Assembly: GCA_903904335.1 (NCBI GenBank)
Contig: CAIVCF010000219.1
Span: 1-64,000, forward strand
DNA length: 64,000 nt
Reading direction: 5' to 3'
From: an uncultured Chitinophagaceae bacterium
GTDB lineage: Bacteria > Bacteroidota > Bacteroidia > Chitinophagales > Chitinophagaceae
Within the stretch, counting starts at the first letter, position 1. Every line of letters starts with the position of its first letter. Below, piece by piece: positions 42,291-51,843 of this stretch. Position numbers and translations under genes: made by a program. The notes under the pieces are model-generated. The model was given only the letters and a program-made list of their open reading frames with translations, was not told where the DNA came from and ran no database searches.

Positions 42291-42683
42291 TTATGCCTGA
42301 AAGGCAATATCCTCGTCATCTAATAATTCTCTTTCGATTTCTTCCATTTGCACAATATCCCAGGCTTCACTTTCTGATGGAGTGATATTCAGGTATTCCA
42401 TCAATTCCAATTTTTCAAAAATTTCCTCCAACGCTGGTTTTAGTTCACATATTACAAAAGAAGCATGCTGTTCATAAAAATCATGTTGTAATTGCGCAAT
42501 CGATTGAGCTGCGCCTTCGTCAATTGCAGTCACCGCCTGTAAATTGAGAACTACATTCTTTACCTCATTTCGTAAATATTTAGTGCATGTGGCAGCGAGT
42601 TCCGCAGCCATATTGTCATAAATATGAGGTTCCTGCGGCAACAAGACCGTAAATTTTTCCTTGGTATCAATTTTGACTTGCAT
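42291..42683 (-). CDS. STAS-domain protein
   Basis: A 130-residue STAS-fold protein resembling anti-sigma factor antagonists. Strand LRNEVKNVVLNLQAVTAIDEGAAQSIAQLQ corresponds to the conserved D-S-S-G segment, but the pattern here reads IDEGA, so the serine that is phosphorylated in SpoIIAA-like proteins is missing. A regulatory role by partner phosphorylation is therefore uncertain. It lies 56 bases upstream of rnz, same strand. A C-terminal acidic tail (EEIERELLDDEDIAFQA) follows the fold. Confidence 0.75.
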   Translation of the reverse strand: MQVKIDTKEKFTVLLPQEPHIYDNMAAELAATCTKYLRNEVKNVVLNLQAVTAIDEGAAQSIAQLQHDFYEQHASFVICELKPALEEIFEKLELMEYLNITPSESEAWDIVQMEEIERELLDDEDIAFQA

Positions 42684-42772
42684 AGTTTTCTATTTCGTTA
42701 ACACCATGTGTATAAAAGCATGGCAACTTAGGTCAAAAATATTCGTTATAATTGTATAAATCCAAATTAGAT

Positions 42773-45322
42773 ATGGATAATAATTTTTCAGCTCAGGTTA
42801 AGGAGATCATCTCTTTCAGTCGTGAAGAAGCTTTACGGTTGGGAAATGATTTTATCGGCACAGAACATTTGTTGTTGGGATTGATACGAGATGGTGAAAA
42901 TATCGCCATCAAAGTATTGAAACAACTCAATGTGGATTTGTATGAATTACGCAAAGAAGTGGAGCTTGCGGTCAAGGATAAAACAGGCAAAAACATTGCA
43001 AATATTAACAGCCTGCCGCTCACCAAACAGGCAGAAAAAGTAATACGTGTAACCGTTTTGGAAGCCAAAGCTTTAAAAAGCCCGTTGGTTGAAACAGAGC
43101 ATTTATTGTTAAGCATTTTAAAGAATAAAGAAAATATTGCTACTAAGATTTTAAATCAGTTTGATGTGGACTATGATATTTTCAGAAATGAATTGGGTAT
43201 GGTGAGCACCAATATTCCACCGCCACCAAAAAGCGAATTCTCGGATGAGAATGAAGATGATTTTGAAGATGAAAAGCAAAGGGCCGGTTTTCAGCAACAA
43301 CGTCCTGGTAAAGCAGCTACAAATGCAAAAAGTAAAACTCCTGTTTTAGATAATTTCGGAAGAGATATCACTAAAATGGCAGAAGCAGGGACATTGGACC
43401 CTATTGTTGGACGTGAACAGGAAATAGAAAGGGTTTCGCAAATATTATCCCGCAGAAAAAAGAACAACCCTATTTTAATTGGTGAGCCCGGTGTTGGTAA
43501 AACAGCTATCGTTGAAGGATTGGCATTGCGAATCGTACAAAGAAAAGTAAGCCGTGTATTGTTTGATAAGAGAGTGATATCACTTGATCTCGCTGCCTTG
43601 GTAGCTGGAACAAAATATCGCGGTCAGTTTGAAGAAAGAATGAAAGCCATCATGAATGAATTAGAAAAGAACAGAGATGTTATTTTGTTCATTGATGAGA
43701 TCCATACCATCGTTGGTGCAGGTGGAGCCAGCGGCTCATTAGATGCAAGTAATATTTTCAAACCGGCTTTGGCAAGGGGAGAATTGCAGTGCATTGGCGC
43801 ATCCACATTAGACGAGTATCGTCAATACATAGAAAAAGATGGTGCATTGGATCGTCGTTTTCAAAAAGTATTGATAGAACCCCCAAGCGTGGAAGACACC
43901 ATTACCATCTTAAATAATATCAAGAGTAAGTATGAAGATTTTCATAACGTGATCTATGATCAGGAAGCGATTGATGCCTGTGTTAAATTAAGTGATCGTT
44001 ATATGACCGATCGTTTATTACCTGACAAAGCCATTGATGTTTTGGATGAAGTAGGAGCAAGGGTACATTTAAAAAATATCAATGTTCCTGAAGATATTGT
44101 TGAGTTGGAGAAGAAGATTGAAGATGTAAAGAACGAAAAAAATAAAGTAGTGAAAAGTCAGCGCTTTGAAGAAGCAGCTTCATTGCGTGATACTGAAAAG
44201 CGTTTGGGTGAAGAATTGGAGAAAGCAAAAAATTTGTGGGAAGAAGAAAGTAAGAACAAACGTTATCCCATCAGTGAAGAAAATATCGCTGAAGTAGTGA
44301 GTATGATGACAGGCATTCCTGTAAAACGCATGGTACAGGCCGAAACAGAGAAGCTGCGTAAGATGGGAACGGATATGTCTGAAATGGTGATTGGTCAAAC
44401 CGAAGCGATACAAAAAGTAGTGAAAGCTATTCAGCGTAACCGTGTTGGTCTGAAAGATCCCAAAAAACCGATCGGCACATTTATTTTCTTAGGTCCTACA
44501 GGTGTTGGTAAAACGGAGTTGGCAAGGTCGTTAGCGAGGTACATGTTCGATAGTGAGGATGCATTGATTCGCATCGACATGAGTGAATACATGGAAAAAT
44601 TTACAGTAAGTCGTTTGATTGGTGCACCTCCCGGATATGTGGGTTATGAAGAAGGTGGTCAGTTAACTGAAAAAGTTCGCCGCAAACCTTACTCTGTTAT
44701 TTTATTGGATGAGATTGAAAAAGCGCATCCGGATATTTATAATATTTTATTACAAGTATTGGATGATGGTCAGTTAACAGATGGTTTGGGAAGAAAGATT
44801 GATTTCAAGAATTCACTTATTATCATGACATCCAATATCGGTGTTCGTCAGTTAAAAGAATTCGGTGATGGTGTTGGATTTGCAACTGCATCACGTGTTC
44901 AGAATCAGGAAGAGAATAATAAAGCTGTGATCGAAAAAGCACTGAAACGCACATTCTCGCCTGAGTTCTTAAACCGTATCGATGATGTTGTTATTTTCAA
45001 TGCATTGACGAAAGAGAATATTCACAGTATCATTGACATTTTGATGAAGGGTGTAATGAAACGCTTGGTGAATTTGGGTTTCAGTTTGGAATTAACTGAT
45101 GAAGCCAAAGATTTTATTGCAGATAAAGGATATGATGTGCAATATGGCGCAAGACCATTGCATAGAGCTATTCAAAAATATCTGGAAGATCCGTTGGCAG
45201 AAGAAATTCTGAGTATGAATGTAAAAAATGGAGATACATTACTTGCTTCTTTAGATAAAGAGAACAGCAAAATTGTGTTTGAACTGAAGAAAAAAGAAGA
45301 AGCGGAAAACGCGAGTGTATAA
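42773..45322 (+). CDS. clpC: ATP-dependent Clp protease ATP-binding subunit ClpC
   Basis: AAA+ unfoldase that feeds proteins to ClpP. 849 residues from ATG 42773 (the TTG at 42752 is not credible). Two N-terminal Clp-N repeats (FSREEALRLGNDFIGTEHLL and the LVETEHLLLSIL repeat), AAA-1 with Walker A GEPGVGKT and sensor region, a UVR-type coiled coil (RFEEAASLRDTEKRL), AAA-2 with GPTGVGKT, and the C-terminal ClpB-D2-like domain. A VGFATAS loop after AAA-2 corresponds to the ClpP-contact (I/V)GF motif, so ClpC rather than ClpB. A terminator at 45338 ends the gene. Confidence 0.94.
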   Translation: MDNNFSAQVKEIISFSREEALRLGNDFIGTEHLLLGLIRDGENIAIKVLKQLNVDLYELRKEVELAVKDKTGKNIANINSLPLTKQAEKVIRVTVLEAKALKSPLVETEHLLLSILKNKENIATKILNQFDVDYDIFRNELGMVSTNIPPPPKSEFSDENEDDFEDEKQRAGFQQQRPGKAATNAKSKTPVLDNFGRDITKMAEAGTLDPIVGREQEIERVSQILSRRKKNNPILIGEPGVGKTAIVEGLALRIVQRKVSRVLFDKRVISLDLAALVAGTKYRGQFEERMKAIMNELEKNRDVILFIDEIHTIVGAGGASGSLDASNIFKPALARGELQCIGASTLDEYRQYIEKDGALDRRFQKVLIEPPSVEDTITILNNIKSKYEDFHNVIYDQEAIDACVKLSDRYMTDRLLPDKAIDVLDEVGARVHLKNINVPEDIVELEKKIEDVKNEKNKVVKSQRFEEAASLRDTEKRLGEELEKAKNLWEEESKNKRYPISEENIAEVVSMMTGIPVKRMVQAETEKLRKMGTDMSEMVIGQTEAIQKVVKAIQRNRVGLKDPKKPIGTFIFLGPTGVGKTELARSLARYMFDSEDALIRIDMSEYMEKFTVSRLIGAPPGYVGYEEGGQLTEKVRRKPYSVILLDEIEKAHPDIYNILLQVLDDGQLTDGLGRKIDFKNSLIIMTSNIGVRQLKEFGDGVGFATASRVQNQEENNKAVIEKALKRTFSPEFLNRIDDVVIFNALTKENIHSIIDILMKGVMKRLVNLGFSLELTDEAKDFIADKGYDVQYGARPLHRAIQKYLEDPLAEEILSMNVKNGDTLLASLDKENSKIVFELKKKEEAENASV

Positions 45323-45337
45323 GGATGTTTCTATATC

Positions 45338-45366
45338 AAATCCCGCTGTAAGGCGGGATTTTTATT
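45338..45366. terminator. bidirectional terminator between clpC and ubiX
   Basis: AAATCCCGC-TGTAAG-GCGGGATTT with flanking T/A runs on both strands; both neighbours converge here. Confidence 0.85.
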
Positions 45367-45925
45367 TTGTACCCCAACGAAATGTAGATAAATCAAATCC
45401 CGCCAGATCCAAGATCCTGTCAACCACAGTCGCAGCAATATCTTCCACCTTTTTTGGCTGCGAATAAAATGATGGAGTTGCAGGACAAATAATTCCACCG
45501 GCAATTGTTACTGTTTCCATGTTTTTAATATGAATTAAATTATAGGGTGTTTCCCTTACCATTAAAATCAATTTTCTTCTTTCTTTCAATACAACATCAG
45601 CAGCTCTTGTAACAAGATCGTCGCTAACACCATTGGCAATCCTTCCTAATGTACCCATACTGCAGGGCGCAACGATCATCACATTATACTTTGCAGAGCC
45701 CGATGCAAAAGGCGCAGAAAAATCATGCTTCTCAAAATACTTTACCGGATACTTGTTATGATCATCATTTCCCAATTCTGTTTGCCATACTTCTTTTGCA
45801 TTATTGCTCATCACTACACTTAATTCCTGCCATTGATCTTTCAGTTGCACCAATTTATCCAATAATACTTTTGCATAAACAGCGCCGCTGGCACCCGTGA
45901 TGGCAACAATGATTTTATTCGGCAT
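45362..45925 (-). CDS. ubiX: flavin prenyltransferase UbiX
   Basis: Makes prenylated FMN for the UbiD decarboxylases. 187 residues with the family features IVAITGASGAVYAKVLLDK, SVVMSNNAKEVW, DVVLKERRKLILMVRETPYN and the final IICPATPSFY region. The decarboxylase partner UbiD is not in the window. It converges on clpC over a shared terminator; the thioredoxin-like gene starts divergently upstream. Confidence 0.92.
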   Translation of the reverse strand: MPNKIIVAITGASGAVYAKVLLDKLVQLKDQWQELSVVMSNNAKEVWQTELGNDDHNKYPVKYFEKHDFSAPFASGSAKYNVMIVAPCSMGTLGRIANGVSDDLVTRAADVVLKERRKLILMVRETPYNLIHIKNMETVTIAGGIICPATPSFYSQPKKVEDIAATVVDRILDLAGFDLSTFRWGTK

Positions 45926-45932
45926 TTACAGT

Positions 45933-45940
45933 TATTTTTG
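45933..45940 (+). promoter_or_regulatory. -7 box of the thioredoxin-like gene
   Basis: TATTTTTG, 18 bases before ATG 45959. Confidence 0.5.
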
Positions 45941-45958
45941 TTTTATAACAAATGTAAC

Positions 45959-46483
45959 ATGCAAAAGGTTAAACTATTTCTTCTTTTATTGTTAACTGTT
46001 TCGGTTCTTACTTCTTTTAATCCGGATAAAAAGAAGAAAGACCTCTGGCAAAGCTGGGCTGAGATACAAACTTTAATGAAACAACAGCCCAAACCCATTA
46101 TTATTGATATGTACGCTGATTGGTGCGAATACTGCAAACAAATGGACAGAACCACTTATCAGAATGATTCTGTGTACGAATACATGAAAGAACATTTTTA
46201 CCGATTTAAATTTAATGCAGAATCAAAAGAAGTATTAGAATGGAACAACCAAAAATTCAACCACGATAAAAAAAATAATCTCCACGAATTTTTTGAATAT
46301 GTTGCCAAAGGCAATCTCATTTTGCCTACTACTGTTATCATCACTACGGATAATCAACCTTATACTGTTGGAGGAATGCTGTATGTAAAAGATATCGAAC
46401 CAATGCTTAAATATTACGGTAACGAATACCCCAACAATTCTTTTGAATCATTTTCTAAGCAGTATAAATCAATTTGGAAATAA
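45959..46483 (+). CDS. exported thioredoxin-fold protein
   Basis: A secreted thioredoxin-like oxidoreductase, 174 residues from ATG 45959 (the upstream TTG is within the -7 box). The signal peptide LFLLLLLTVSVLTSF precedes the DUF255/thioredoxin_7-type core: PIIIDMYADWCEYCKQM with the redox CxxC (CEYC), and later the cis-Pro region GNLILPTTVIIT. It could reduce or isomerise cysteines, or support cytochrome maturation, but no specific partner is seen. Downstream sequence carries a repeat core. Confidence 0.83.
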   Translation: MQKVKLFLLLLLTVSVLTSFNPDKKKKDLWQSWAEIQTLMKQQPKPIIIDMYADWCEYCKQMDRTTYQNDSVYEYMKEHFYRFKFNAESKEVLEWNNQKFNHDKKNNLHEFFEYVAKGNLILPTTVIITTDNQPYTVGGMLYVKDIEPMLKYYGNEYPNNSFESFSKQYKSIWK

Positions 46484-46514
46484 TATAGCCATCTTTAGTG
46501 TTATATGGCAGCCA

Positions 46515-46532
46515 AGTTGCGTCGCACACTTT
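46515..46532 (-). repeat. GTGCGACGCAA repeat (truncated)
   Basis: Plus-strand GTTGCGTCGCACACTTTT; the usual ACTTGTGC end is altered to ACTTTTAC. Confidence 0.65.
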
Positions 46533-46618
46533 TACTGAAAACGAGTTTGCATCATTCGGTAAGACATTTTTGTCATTTTCCAAATGATTATTCGCATATT
46601 TCTTTATTTATAAGCAAA

Positions 46619-46626
46619 TAACTTTG
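46619..46626 (+). promoter_or_regulatory. -7 box of the proline dehydrogenase gene
   Basis: TAACTTTG, 50 bases before ATG 46677. Confidence 0.5.
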
Positions 46627-46676
46627 CGACCTGAAAAATTGAATAGAATAATTATTGGTTTTAAATAGTATAGAAT

Positions 46677-47588
46677 ATGTTCAATAAATTAATAGCGGCT
46701 CTTTTACCGTATATGCCGCAAAGTTTTGTTTGGGTCTTTTCAAAAAGATATGTTGCCGGTCTTGCCATTGATGAAGCTATAAAAGGTTGTAAAGAACTAA
46801 ACTCTGAAGGAATCCTGGTTACACTTGATGTATTGGGTGAATTCATTAAAACATTGGAAGAAGCCGAAGTAAACAAAAAAGAATACTTGGAAATAATTGA
46901 AAAAGCGCAGCAAAATAACATTCAGGGAAATTATTCTTTAAAGCCATCGATGTTTGGTTTGTTGTTAGATAAAGAGATTTGTTATGCCCACATCAGAGAA
47001 ATCGTTCAGAAAGCTGCATCTTATAATAACTTCATCCGAGTTGACATGGAAGATTCTCCCTGTACCGATTTGGAAATTGAATTATTCAGGAAGTTGAAAA
47101 AAGAATTTCCTAAGAATGTTGGACTTGTTTTTCAGGCGTATTTAAAAAGAACTAAAAGTGATATTGAAAACTTGCTTGATTTGAATTCTCCTGAAATTCC
47201 GGTTAATTACAGGCTTTGTAAGGGAATTTACACAGAACCTGCAGCAATAGCTTTTAAAGAATATGAAGAGATCAATCTACATTTTCTAGACGATCTCGAA
47301 TACATGTTTCAAAATAAAATTTATGTTGGTATTGCTACGCATGATAAACCATTGGTAGAAGGAGCATATACACTGATCGAAAAATACAGTGTACCAAAAA
47401 GTATGTATGAGTTTCAGATGTTGTATGGCGTAACTCCTGAACTCAGAAAATCAATTGTTGATAAAGGCCACACCATGCGTGTGTATGTTCCTTATGGAAA
47501 ACAATGGTTTGCTTATTGTACGCGGCGCTTAAAAGAAAATCCGAAAATGGCGGGTATGATCATTAAAGCGCTTTTCAGTAGAGGATAA
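46677..47588 (+). CDS. proline dehydrogenase
   Basis: FAD-dependent oxidation of proline to pyrroline-5-carboxylate. 303 residues: the monofunctional form, with no P5C dehydrogenase domain. Typical stretches: SEGILVTLDVLGEF, NFIRVDMEDSP, LVFQAYLKRT, RLCKGIYTEP, VGIATHD, EFQMLYGV and the substrate-binding YCTRRLKENP. It is monocistronic and ends in a terminator shared with the convergent DPP-IV-like gene. Confidence 0.92.
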   Translation: MFNKLIAALLPYMPQSFVWVFSKRYVAGLAIDEAIKGCKELNSEGILVTLDVLGEFIKTLEEAEVNKKEYLEIIEKAQQNNIQGNYSLKPSMFGLLLDKEICYAHIREIVQKAASYNNFIRVDMEDSPCTDLEIELFRKLKKEFPKNVGLVFQAYLKRTKSDIENLLDLNSPEIPVNYRLCKGIYTEPAAIAFKEYEEINLHFLDDLEYMFQNKIYVGIATHDKPLVEGAYTLIEKYSVPKSMYEFQMLYGVTPELRKSIVDKGHTMRVYVPYGKQWFAYCTRRLKENPKMAGMIIKALFSRG

Positions 47589-47610
47589 AAAAGTTGAGTA
47601 AAGATTTGTT

Positions 47611-47625
47611 GTACAAGTGTGCGAT
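47611..47625 (+). repeat. GTGCGACGCAA repeat (truncated)
   Basis: GTACAAGTGTGCGAT; the core breaks off after GCGA, followed by a small hairpin GATTCTTTCACTGAAAGAATC. Confidence 0.6.
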
Positions 47626-47690
47626 TCTTTCACTGAAAGAATCAGGGGAACAATAGCCAAATTAAAATACAATAGTCGGTAATAAAATAA

Positions 47691-47725
47691 AAATCCCGCT
47701 GCAATTCAATTACAGCGGGATTTTT
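47691..47725. terminator. bidirectional terminator, proline dehydrogenase / DPP-IV-like gene
   Basis: AAATCCCGCTG pairs with CAGCGGGATTT across an 11-base loop; T/A runs on both sides. Confidence 0.85.
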
Positions 47726-47736
47726 AGAAGTACGAT

Positions 47737-47814
47737 GTCATGCTGAGCTTCTCGAAGCATGAATCATAAAACGGACATTTCATTAGACACTTTTCAAGTG
47801 CCTCAAGGTGACAA
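47737..47814. repeat. TGTCATGCTGAGC-type dispersed repeat
   Basis: GTCATGCTGAGCTTCTCGAA, then GCATGA, with a related inverted part CTCAAGGTGACA near 47803. Same family as the 98-bp repeats at 27723/27839 and the hairpin at 29417. Confidence 0.65.
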
Positions 47815-47825
47815 AATCTTCTCGT

Positions 47826-49982
47826 TTACAAATTATTCAAAATAAAATTCGTCATTTTAGTGTACAAATGATAGCTGGTATTTCCACCGCGAATGCCGTG
47901 ATTTTTATTCGGATAATACCCACTTTCAAATTCGATATTGTTATTGATCATCTTATCGATCATCATCACTGAATTTTGAAAATGTACATTATCATCTGCC
48001 GTTCCATGAATGATCAAAAACTTGCCTTTTATTTTATCAGTAAAATTCAAAGGCGAATTATCATCATAACCTTTTGCATTTTCCTGCGGAGTACGCATAT
48101 AACGTTCGGTATAAATATTATCATAAAAACGCCAGCTGGTAACGGGAGCTACTGCAATGGCTGCTTTAAAAACATCAGCACCTTTTGTAATGGCCAGACT
48201 GCTCATGAAACCACCAAAACTCCAGCCCCAATGGCCAATGCGCTTTGCATCGATGTAAGGCAGCATACCTAAATATTTTGCCGCATCAATCTGATCTTCG
48301 ATTTCAAATTTGCCTAACTGCAAATAAGTTTTCTTTTTAAATTCTTCACCCCGAAATCCTGTTCCGGTATTATCAACACTAACAATGATGTAACCTTTTT
48401 GTGCCAACATTTGCTGCCATTGATTGACAACGCCCCAACGATCGGCAACTTGTTGCGAACCCGGACCGCCGTAATTACAAAACAAAACAGGATATTTTTT
48501 ACTAGCATCAAAGTTTGTTGGTTTCAGTATCCAACCATTCAATGTTTCTCCTTTACTTGTAGGAATTTTTATAAACTCGGCATTCGCAAAACCGTATTCA
48601 GCAATGGTTTTAGAAAGTTTACTATTGTCTTTTAATGTGCGAATTAATTTTCCGTTGATGTCATACACACTGATGTTGTTGGGTTTGGTGATGGTTGAAA
48701 AATCATCTGTATAAAAAGTAAAATCATCATTGAAATGAATACTGTGTGATCCAATTCTTTCATCCATCAACTTAAAATTATTTCCATCCAGATCAACACT
48801 GCAAAAATCTTTTGTTAGCGGTGAATGATATGCTGCAATAAAATAAACCTTATTATTTTTTTCATCAACGCCTTCTGTGTTTACAATATCGAAATTTCCT
48901 TTGGTCAACAATTTTTCTTCTTTGCCATTCAATGATTCAAGATAAATATGCTGATAGCCATCTTTCTCGCTGGTGATTAAAAAATGCTTGCCATCCTTCA
49001 GGAAATTTATATTCACCACATCTACATAATATTTATTTTTTTCTTCGTAGAAAATGGATGTTTTTCCGGTTGAGGCATCCGCACTTAAAAAGCGCATATC
49101 GTTTTGTAAACGGTTTAGCCATGTAATGGCGAGCTTGCTGTTATCTTTTGTCCATACGATTCTTGGAATATAGATGTCAACTTCTTTGCCGATATCTGCT
49201 TTAACATTTGCAGCAGATTTTGTATCATAGATATGAATTTCAATAACTGAATTCGCTTCACCTGCTTTGGGATATTTATAACTGTATTGCTTTGGATACA
49301 AACTGTCATACACTGCAAAAGCATAAGTGGGCACTTTGCTTTCATCGAAACGGTAATAAGCAATATGATCACTTTTCGGGCTCCATTGAAATGCTCTTGT
49401 AAAACCAAACTCTTCTTCATACACCCAGTCGCAATTGCCGTTGATGATAAAATTCCATTTACCATCTTTGGTTATTTGTGTTGTTTTGTTGGTTGATAAA
49501 TTTGTATAATACAGATTATTCTCTTTTACAAATGCGATCTTGCTTCCATCGGGAGAATAAGTGGCATGCATAATTTTATCTGCATCCACTTTTGTTGTTT
49601 TTTTTGTTGCAATATCATACGCATACACGATGGCTTTGGAAGAACGGCGATAAATAAATTCTCTGTTCAAAAAGATCAATAATTTTGATTCATCATCACT
49701 CCATTCAAAATCTTTCAATTCCAATGCATTGCCTTTCTCATCTTTGATATCGCCTTTACTGATCAGTGTTCCGGCAGTTTCGCCTGTTGCAAAACTTTTC
49801 TTGATCAGGTTGCCGTTGTTATCCAATTCAGTGTAATAACGGCCATCTTTCAAACTATTAAAGCCGGGAACATTCTCGGATCTGAATGTTCCTTTTTTAT
49901 AAATATCATCCAAAGTAATTTGTTTTATTTGTGCAGCAGCAAATAAGGGAATGCACAGTACAAGTAAAAATATTTTTCTCAT
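47826..49982 (-). CDS. S9-family dipeptidyl peptidase (DPP-IV-like), exported
   Basis: A prolyl oligopeptidase-family serine peptidase, 718 residues, with a signal peptide (MRKIFLLVLCIPLFAAAQ). The N-terminal half is a beta-propeller-type DPPIV_N domain. The hydrolase domain shows the nucleophile motif GWSFGGFMSS, the Asp loop HGTADDNVHF, and the His in NKNHGIRGG. The Glu-Glu motif for binding the peptide amino group (VYEEEFGFTRA) is also present, supporting dipeptidyl peptidase activity rather than endopeptidase. It converges with proline dehydrogenase, an apt pair for releasing and using proline from peptides, though that link is inference. Confidence 0.92.
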   Translation of the reverse strand: MRKIFLLVLCIPLFAAAQIKQITLDDIYKKGTFRSENVPGFNSLKDGRYYTELDNNGNLIKKSFATGETAGTLISKGDIKDEKGNALELKDFEWSDDESKLLIFLNREFIYRRSSKAIVYAYDIATKKTTKVDADKIMHATYSPDGSKIAFVKENNLYYTNLSTNKTTQITKDGKWNFIINGNCDWVYEEEFGFTRAFQWSPKSDHIAYYRFDESKVPTYAFAVYDSLYPKQYSYKYPKAGEANSVIEIHIYDTKSAANVKADIGKEVDIYIPRIVWTKDNSKLAITWLNRLQNDMRFLSADASTGKTSIFYEEKNKYYVDVVNINFLKDGKHFLITSEKDGYQHIYLESLNGKEEKLLTKGNFDIVNTEGVDEKNNKVYFIAAYHSPLTKDFCSVDLDGNNFKLMDERIGSHSIHFNDDFTFYTDDFSTITKPNNISVYDINGKLIRTLKDNSKLSKTIAEYGFANAEFIKIPTSKGETLNGWILKPTNFDASKKYPVLFCNYGGPGSQQVADRWGVVNQWQQMLAQKGYIIVSVDNTGTGFRGEEFKKKTYLQLGKFEIEDQIDAAKYLGMLPYIDAKRIGHWGWSFGGFMSSLAITKGADVFKAAIAVAPVTSWRFYDNIYTERYMRTPQENAKGYDDNSPLNFTDKIKGKFLIIHGTADDNVHFQNSVMMIDKMINNNIEFESGYYPNKNHGIRGGNTSYHLYTKMTNFILNNL

Positions 49983-50072
49983 TGCGTGTTTTTTAGAACG
50001 TAAATGTAAGAGATTGATAGAAAGAGCAGAAATGATTTATGCTACCGGCATATGTATTTAAATTATTCTTCT

Positions 50073-50092
50073 GTTGCGTCGCACACTTGTGC
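50073..50092 (-). repeat. GTGCGACGCAA repeat
   Basis: Plus-strand GTTGCGTCGCACACTTGTGC, intergenic. Confidence 0.8.
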
Positions 50093-50149
50093 GTTCGAAA
50101 CTTTTATCAATAGTATTTATGCTTGAGCCTTTGCGTGAAATAAAAATCC

Positions 50150-50172
50150 CTCACAACTTGCAAGGGATTTAT
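50150..50172 (-). terminator. terminator of the phosphorylase-like gene
   Basis: On the minus strand AAATCCCT-TGCAAGTTGTG-AGGGATTTTTATT; stem of about 8 bp with an 11-base loop, then T-rich, downstream of the gene at 50191. Confidence 0.7.
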
Positions 50173-50190
50173 AAAAAATGTTTGTTGAAA

Positions 50191-51843
50191 CTATTTATAC
50201 ATGATGTTGTAATACTCAGCAGCCATGCGGTTACTTTCAAACTGGAAACGAACATCTCTCATACCGTTCTTCATGATCTGTCTCCATGTTTCGTAATTGT
50301 CATAGTATAACGGAACGATCTGTTGTTCTAATATTTCATAGATCTTATTCAGATCATATTCATCCTGATCATGTACACTCATGTTTGCATAATCAGCTTT
50401 TGGAACAACGAAACCATTGTTTCCGTTATTTACAAATTCGGGTATCCATCCATCATCTGTAGAAAAATTAACGGAACCATTCATGGCAGCCGTCATGCCG
50501 CTTGTTCCGCTTGCTTCACGTGGCACACGTGGATTATTTAACCAAACATCGGCAGCTTGTTTTAAACGTTTGCTCAGTGACAATTCATATCCAACCAATA
50601 CAGCTACGTTCTTATAATTCTTACTTAAATGAACGAGATTATTGAATTGACTGATAGCAGGATAATCAACGGGGTAGGGCTTTCCGGCCCAAATGATCTG
50701 AACAGGGTGTTTTGAATCATTGATCAATCTTTCAAAACGTGCAAGGTCTTGCGTTAAAAAGTCTGCACGTTTATATCCCGCAAAACGCCTTGCCCAAACA
50801 ATGGTCAATACATTCGGATCGAATATTTTTCCGGTTTGATCAGCAACAATTTCAAATGAGCGTTTCTTTAAATACACTTTTCTGTCATCATAGGCAAGGT
50901 CATTACCCTCTTCCATGAATTTGTATAATTGCTTATCTGCCCAGTATCTCCAGTTTTGTGCGTTGGTGATGGAGGTGATCTCACAAATGCCTTCGTATTT
51001 CTTCCACATCTCTCTGCTCACCACACCATGCAAGGCACTTACACCATTTGCTTTTCTTGCAAAACGCAATGCGGCAAGGGAGTGGTTGAACTGATCATCT
51101 GTAGTCCCTGTAATTTTTCTTACTTCATCAATACTCAATCCGCAGAAATAACTCATTTTATGACATAGATAAATATCATGTTTTTCATTACCTGCTTCTT
51201 CCGGTGTATGTGTAGTGAATACTAAATGTTCCTTTACTTTCTCAACACTCTTGAATTTATTGAGCAAATAAAAGGCAGAAGAAATGCCATGTGCTTCGTT
51301 CAAATGATATACATCAGGATTGAAACCAATTTCATCCATCAGTTTTGCACCACCAACTCCCAACAAAATAAACTGTGCCACTTTGGTTGCAACGTTCGCA
51401 TCATATAAACGATGACAAATGGTTTGTGAAACATAATCGTTTTCAGGAAGATCTGTTGTCAATAAAAATAACGGTGCACTTTTAAATGTTTCAGGATTCA
51501 GATACATCGCTTTCACCCAAACCGGATGATCATGAATTAATATCTGAAACTTGATTCCTGTATCTTCTAAAAAAGAATAATTTTTTTCCATCCAGGCAGG
51601 TTGCAGACTCTGATCCTGATTTCGAGTTTGGTCATAATAACCGTATTTCCATAATATGCCGATACCTACGAGATTCTGTCTTAATTCATACGCACTGCGT
51701 AAATGTGAGCCCGATAAAAACCCTAAGCCACCGCTATAAATTTTTAAGGGTTGATGGATAGCAAACTCCATAGAGAAATAAGATACTTTCTTGGAATACT
51801 GGTCGTCGATAGGATAAGGAACCTGATAACTTCTGAAATTCAT
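50191..51843 (-). CDS. GT35 glucan phosphorylase-like protein with Thr at the PLP-lysine site
   Basis: A 550-residue member of the short alpha-glucan phosphorylase group (GT35), expected to act on glycogen or maltodextrin. Visible: YFSMEFAIHQPLKIYSGGLG, the N-terminal-type VYHLNEAHG, FTTHTPEEAGNEKHD, and the phosphate-site VWARRFAGYKRAD. The PLP motif is E-A-S-G-T-S-G-M-K-x-x-[LM]-N in the family signature; here it reads EASGTSGMTAAMNG, with Thr (ACG) in place of the lysine that forms the PLP Schiff base. Conventional phosphorolysis would then be impaired unless another lysine serves. The protein could bind glucan, or act as a different transferase. It lies 5 kb from a GT5-like gene that also lacks its key motif. 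Confidence 0.82.
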   Translation of the reverse strand: MNFRSYQVPYPIDDQYSKKVSYFSMEFAIHQPLKIYSGGLGFLSGSHLRSAYELRQNLVGIGILWKYGYYDQTRNQDQSLQPAWMEKNYSFLEDTGIKFQILIHDHPVWVKAMYLNPETFKSAPLFLLTTDLPENDYVSQTICHRLYDANVATKVAQFILLGVGGAKLMDEIGFNPDVYHLNEAHGISSAFYLLNKFKSVEKVKEHLVFTTHTPEEAGNEKHDIYLCHKMSYFCGLSIDEVRKITGTTDDQFNHSLAALRFARKANGVSALHGVVSREMWKKYEGICEITSITNAQNWRYWADKQLYKFMEEGNDLAYDDRKVYLKKRSFEIVADQTGKIFDPNVLTIVWARRFAGYKRADFLTQDLARFERLINDSKHPVQIIWAGKPYPVDYPAISQFNNLVHLSKNYKNVAVLVGYELSLSKRLKQAADVWLNNPRVPREASGTSGMTAAMNGSVNFSTDDGWIPEFVNNGNNGFVVPKADYANMSVHDQDEYDLNKIYEILEQQIVPLYYDNYETWRQIMKNGMRDVRFQFESNRMAAEYYNIMYK

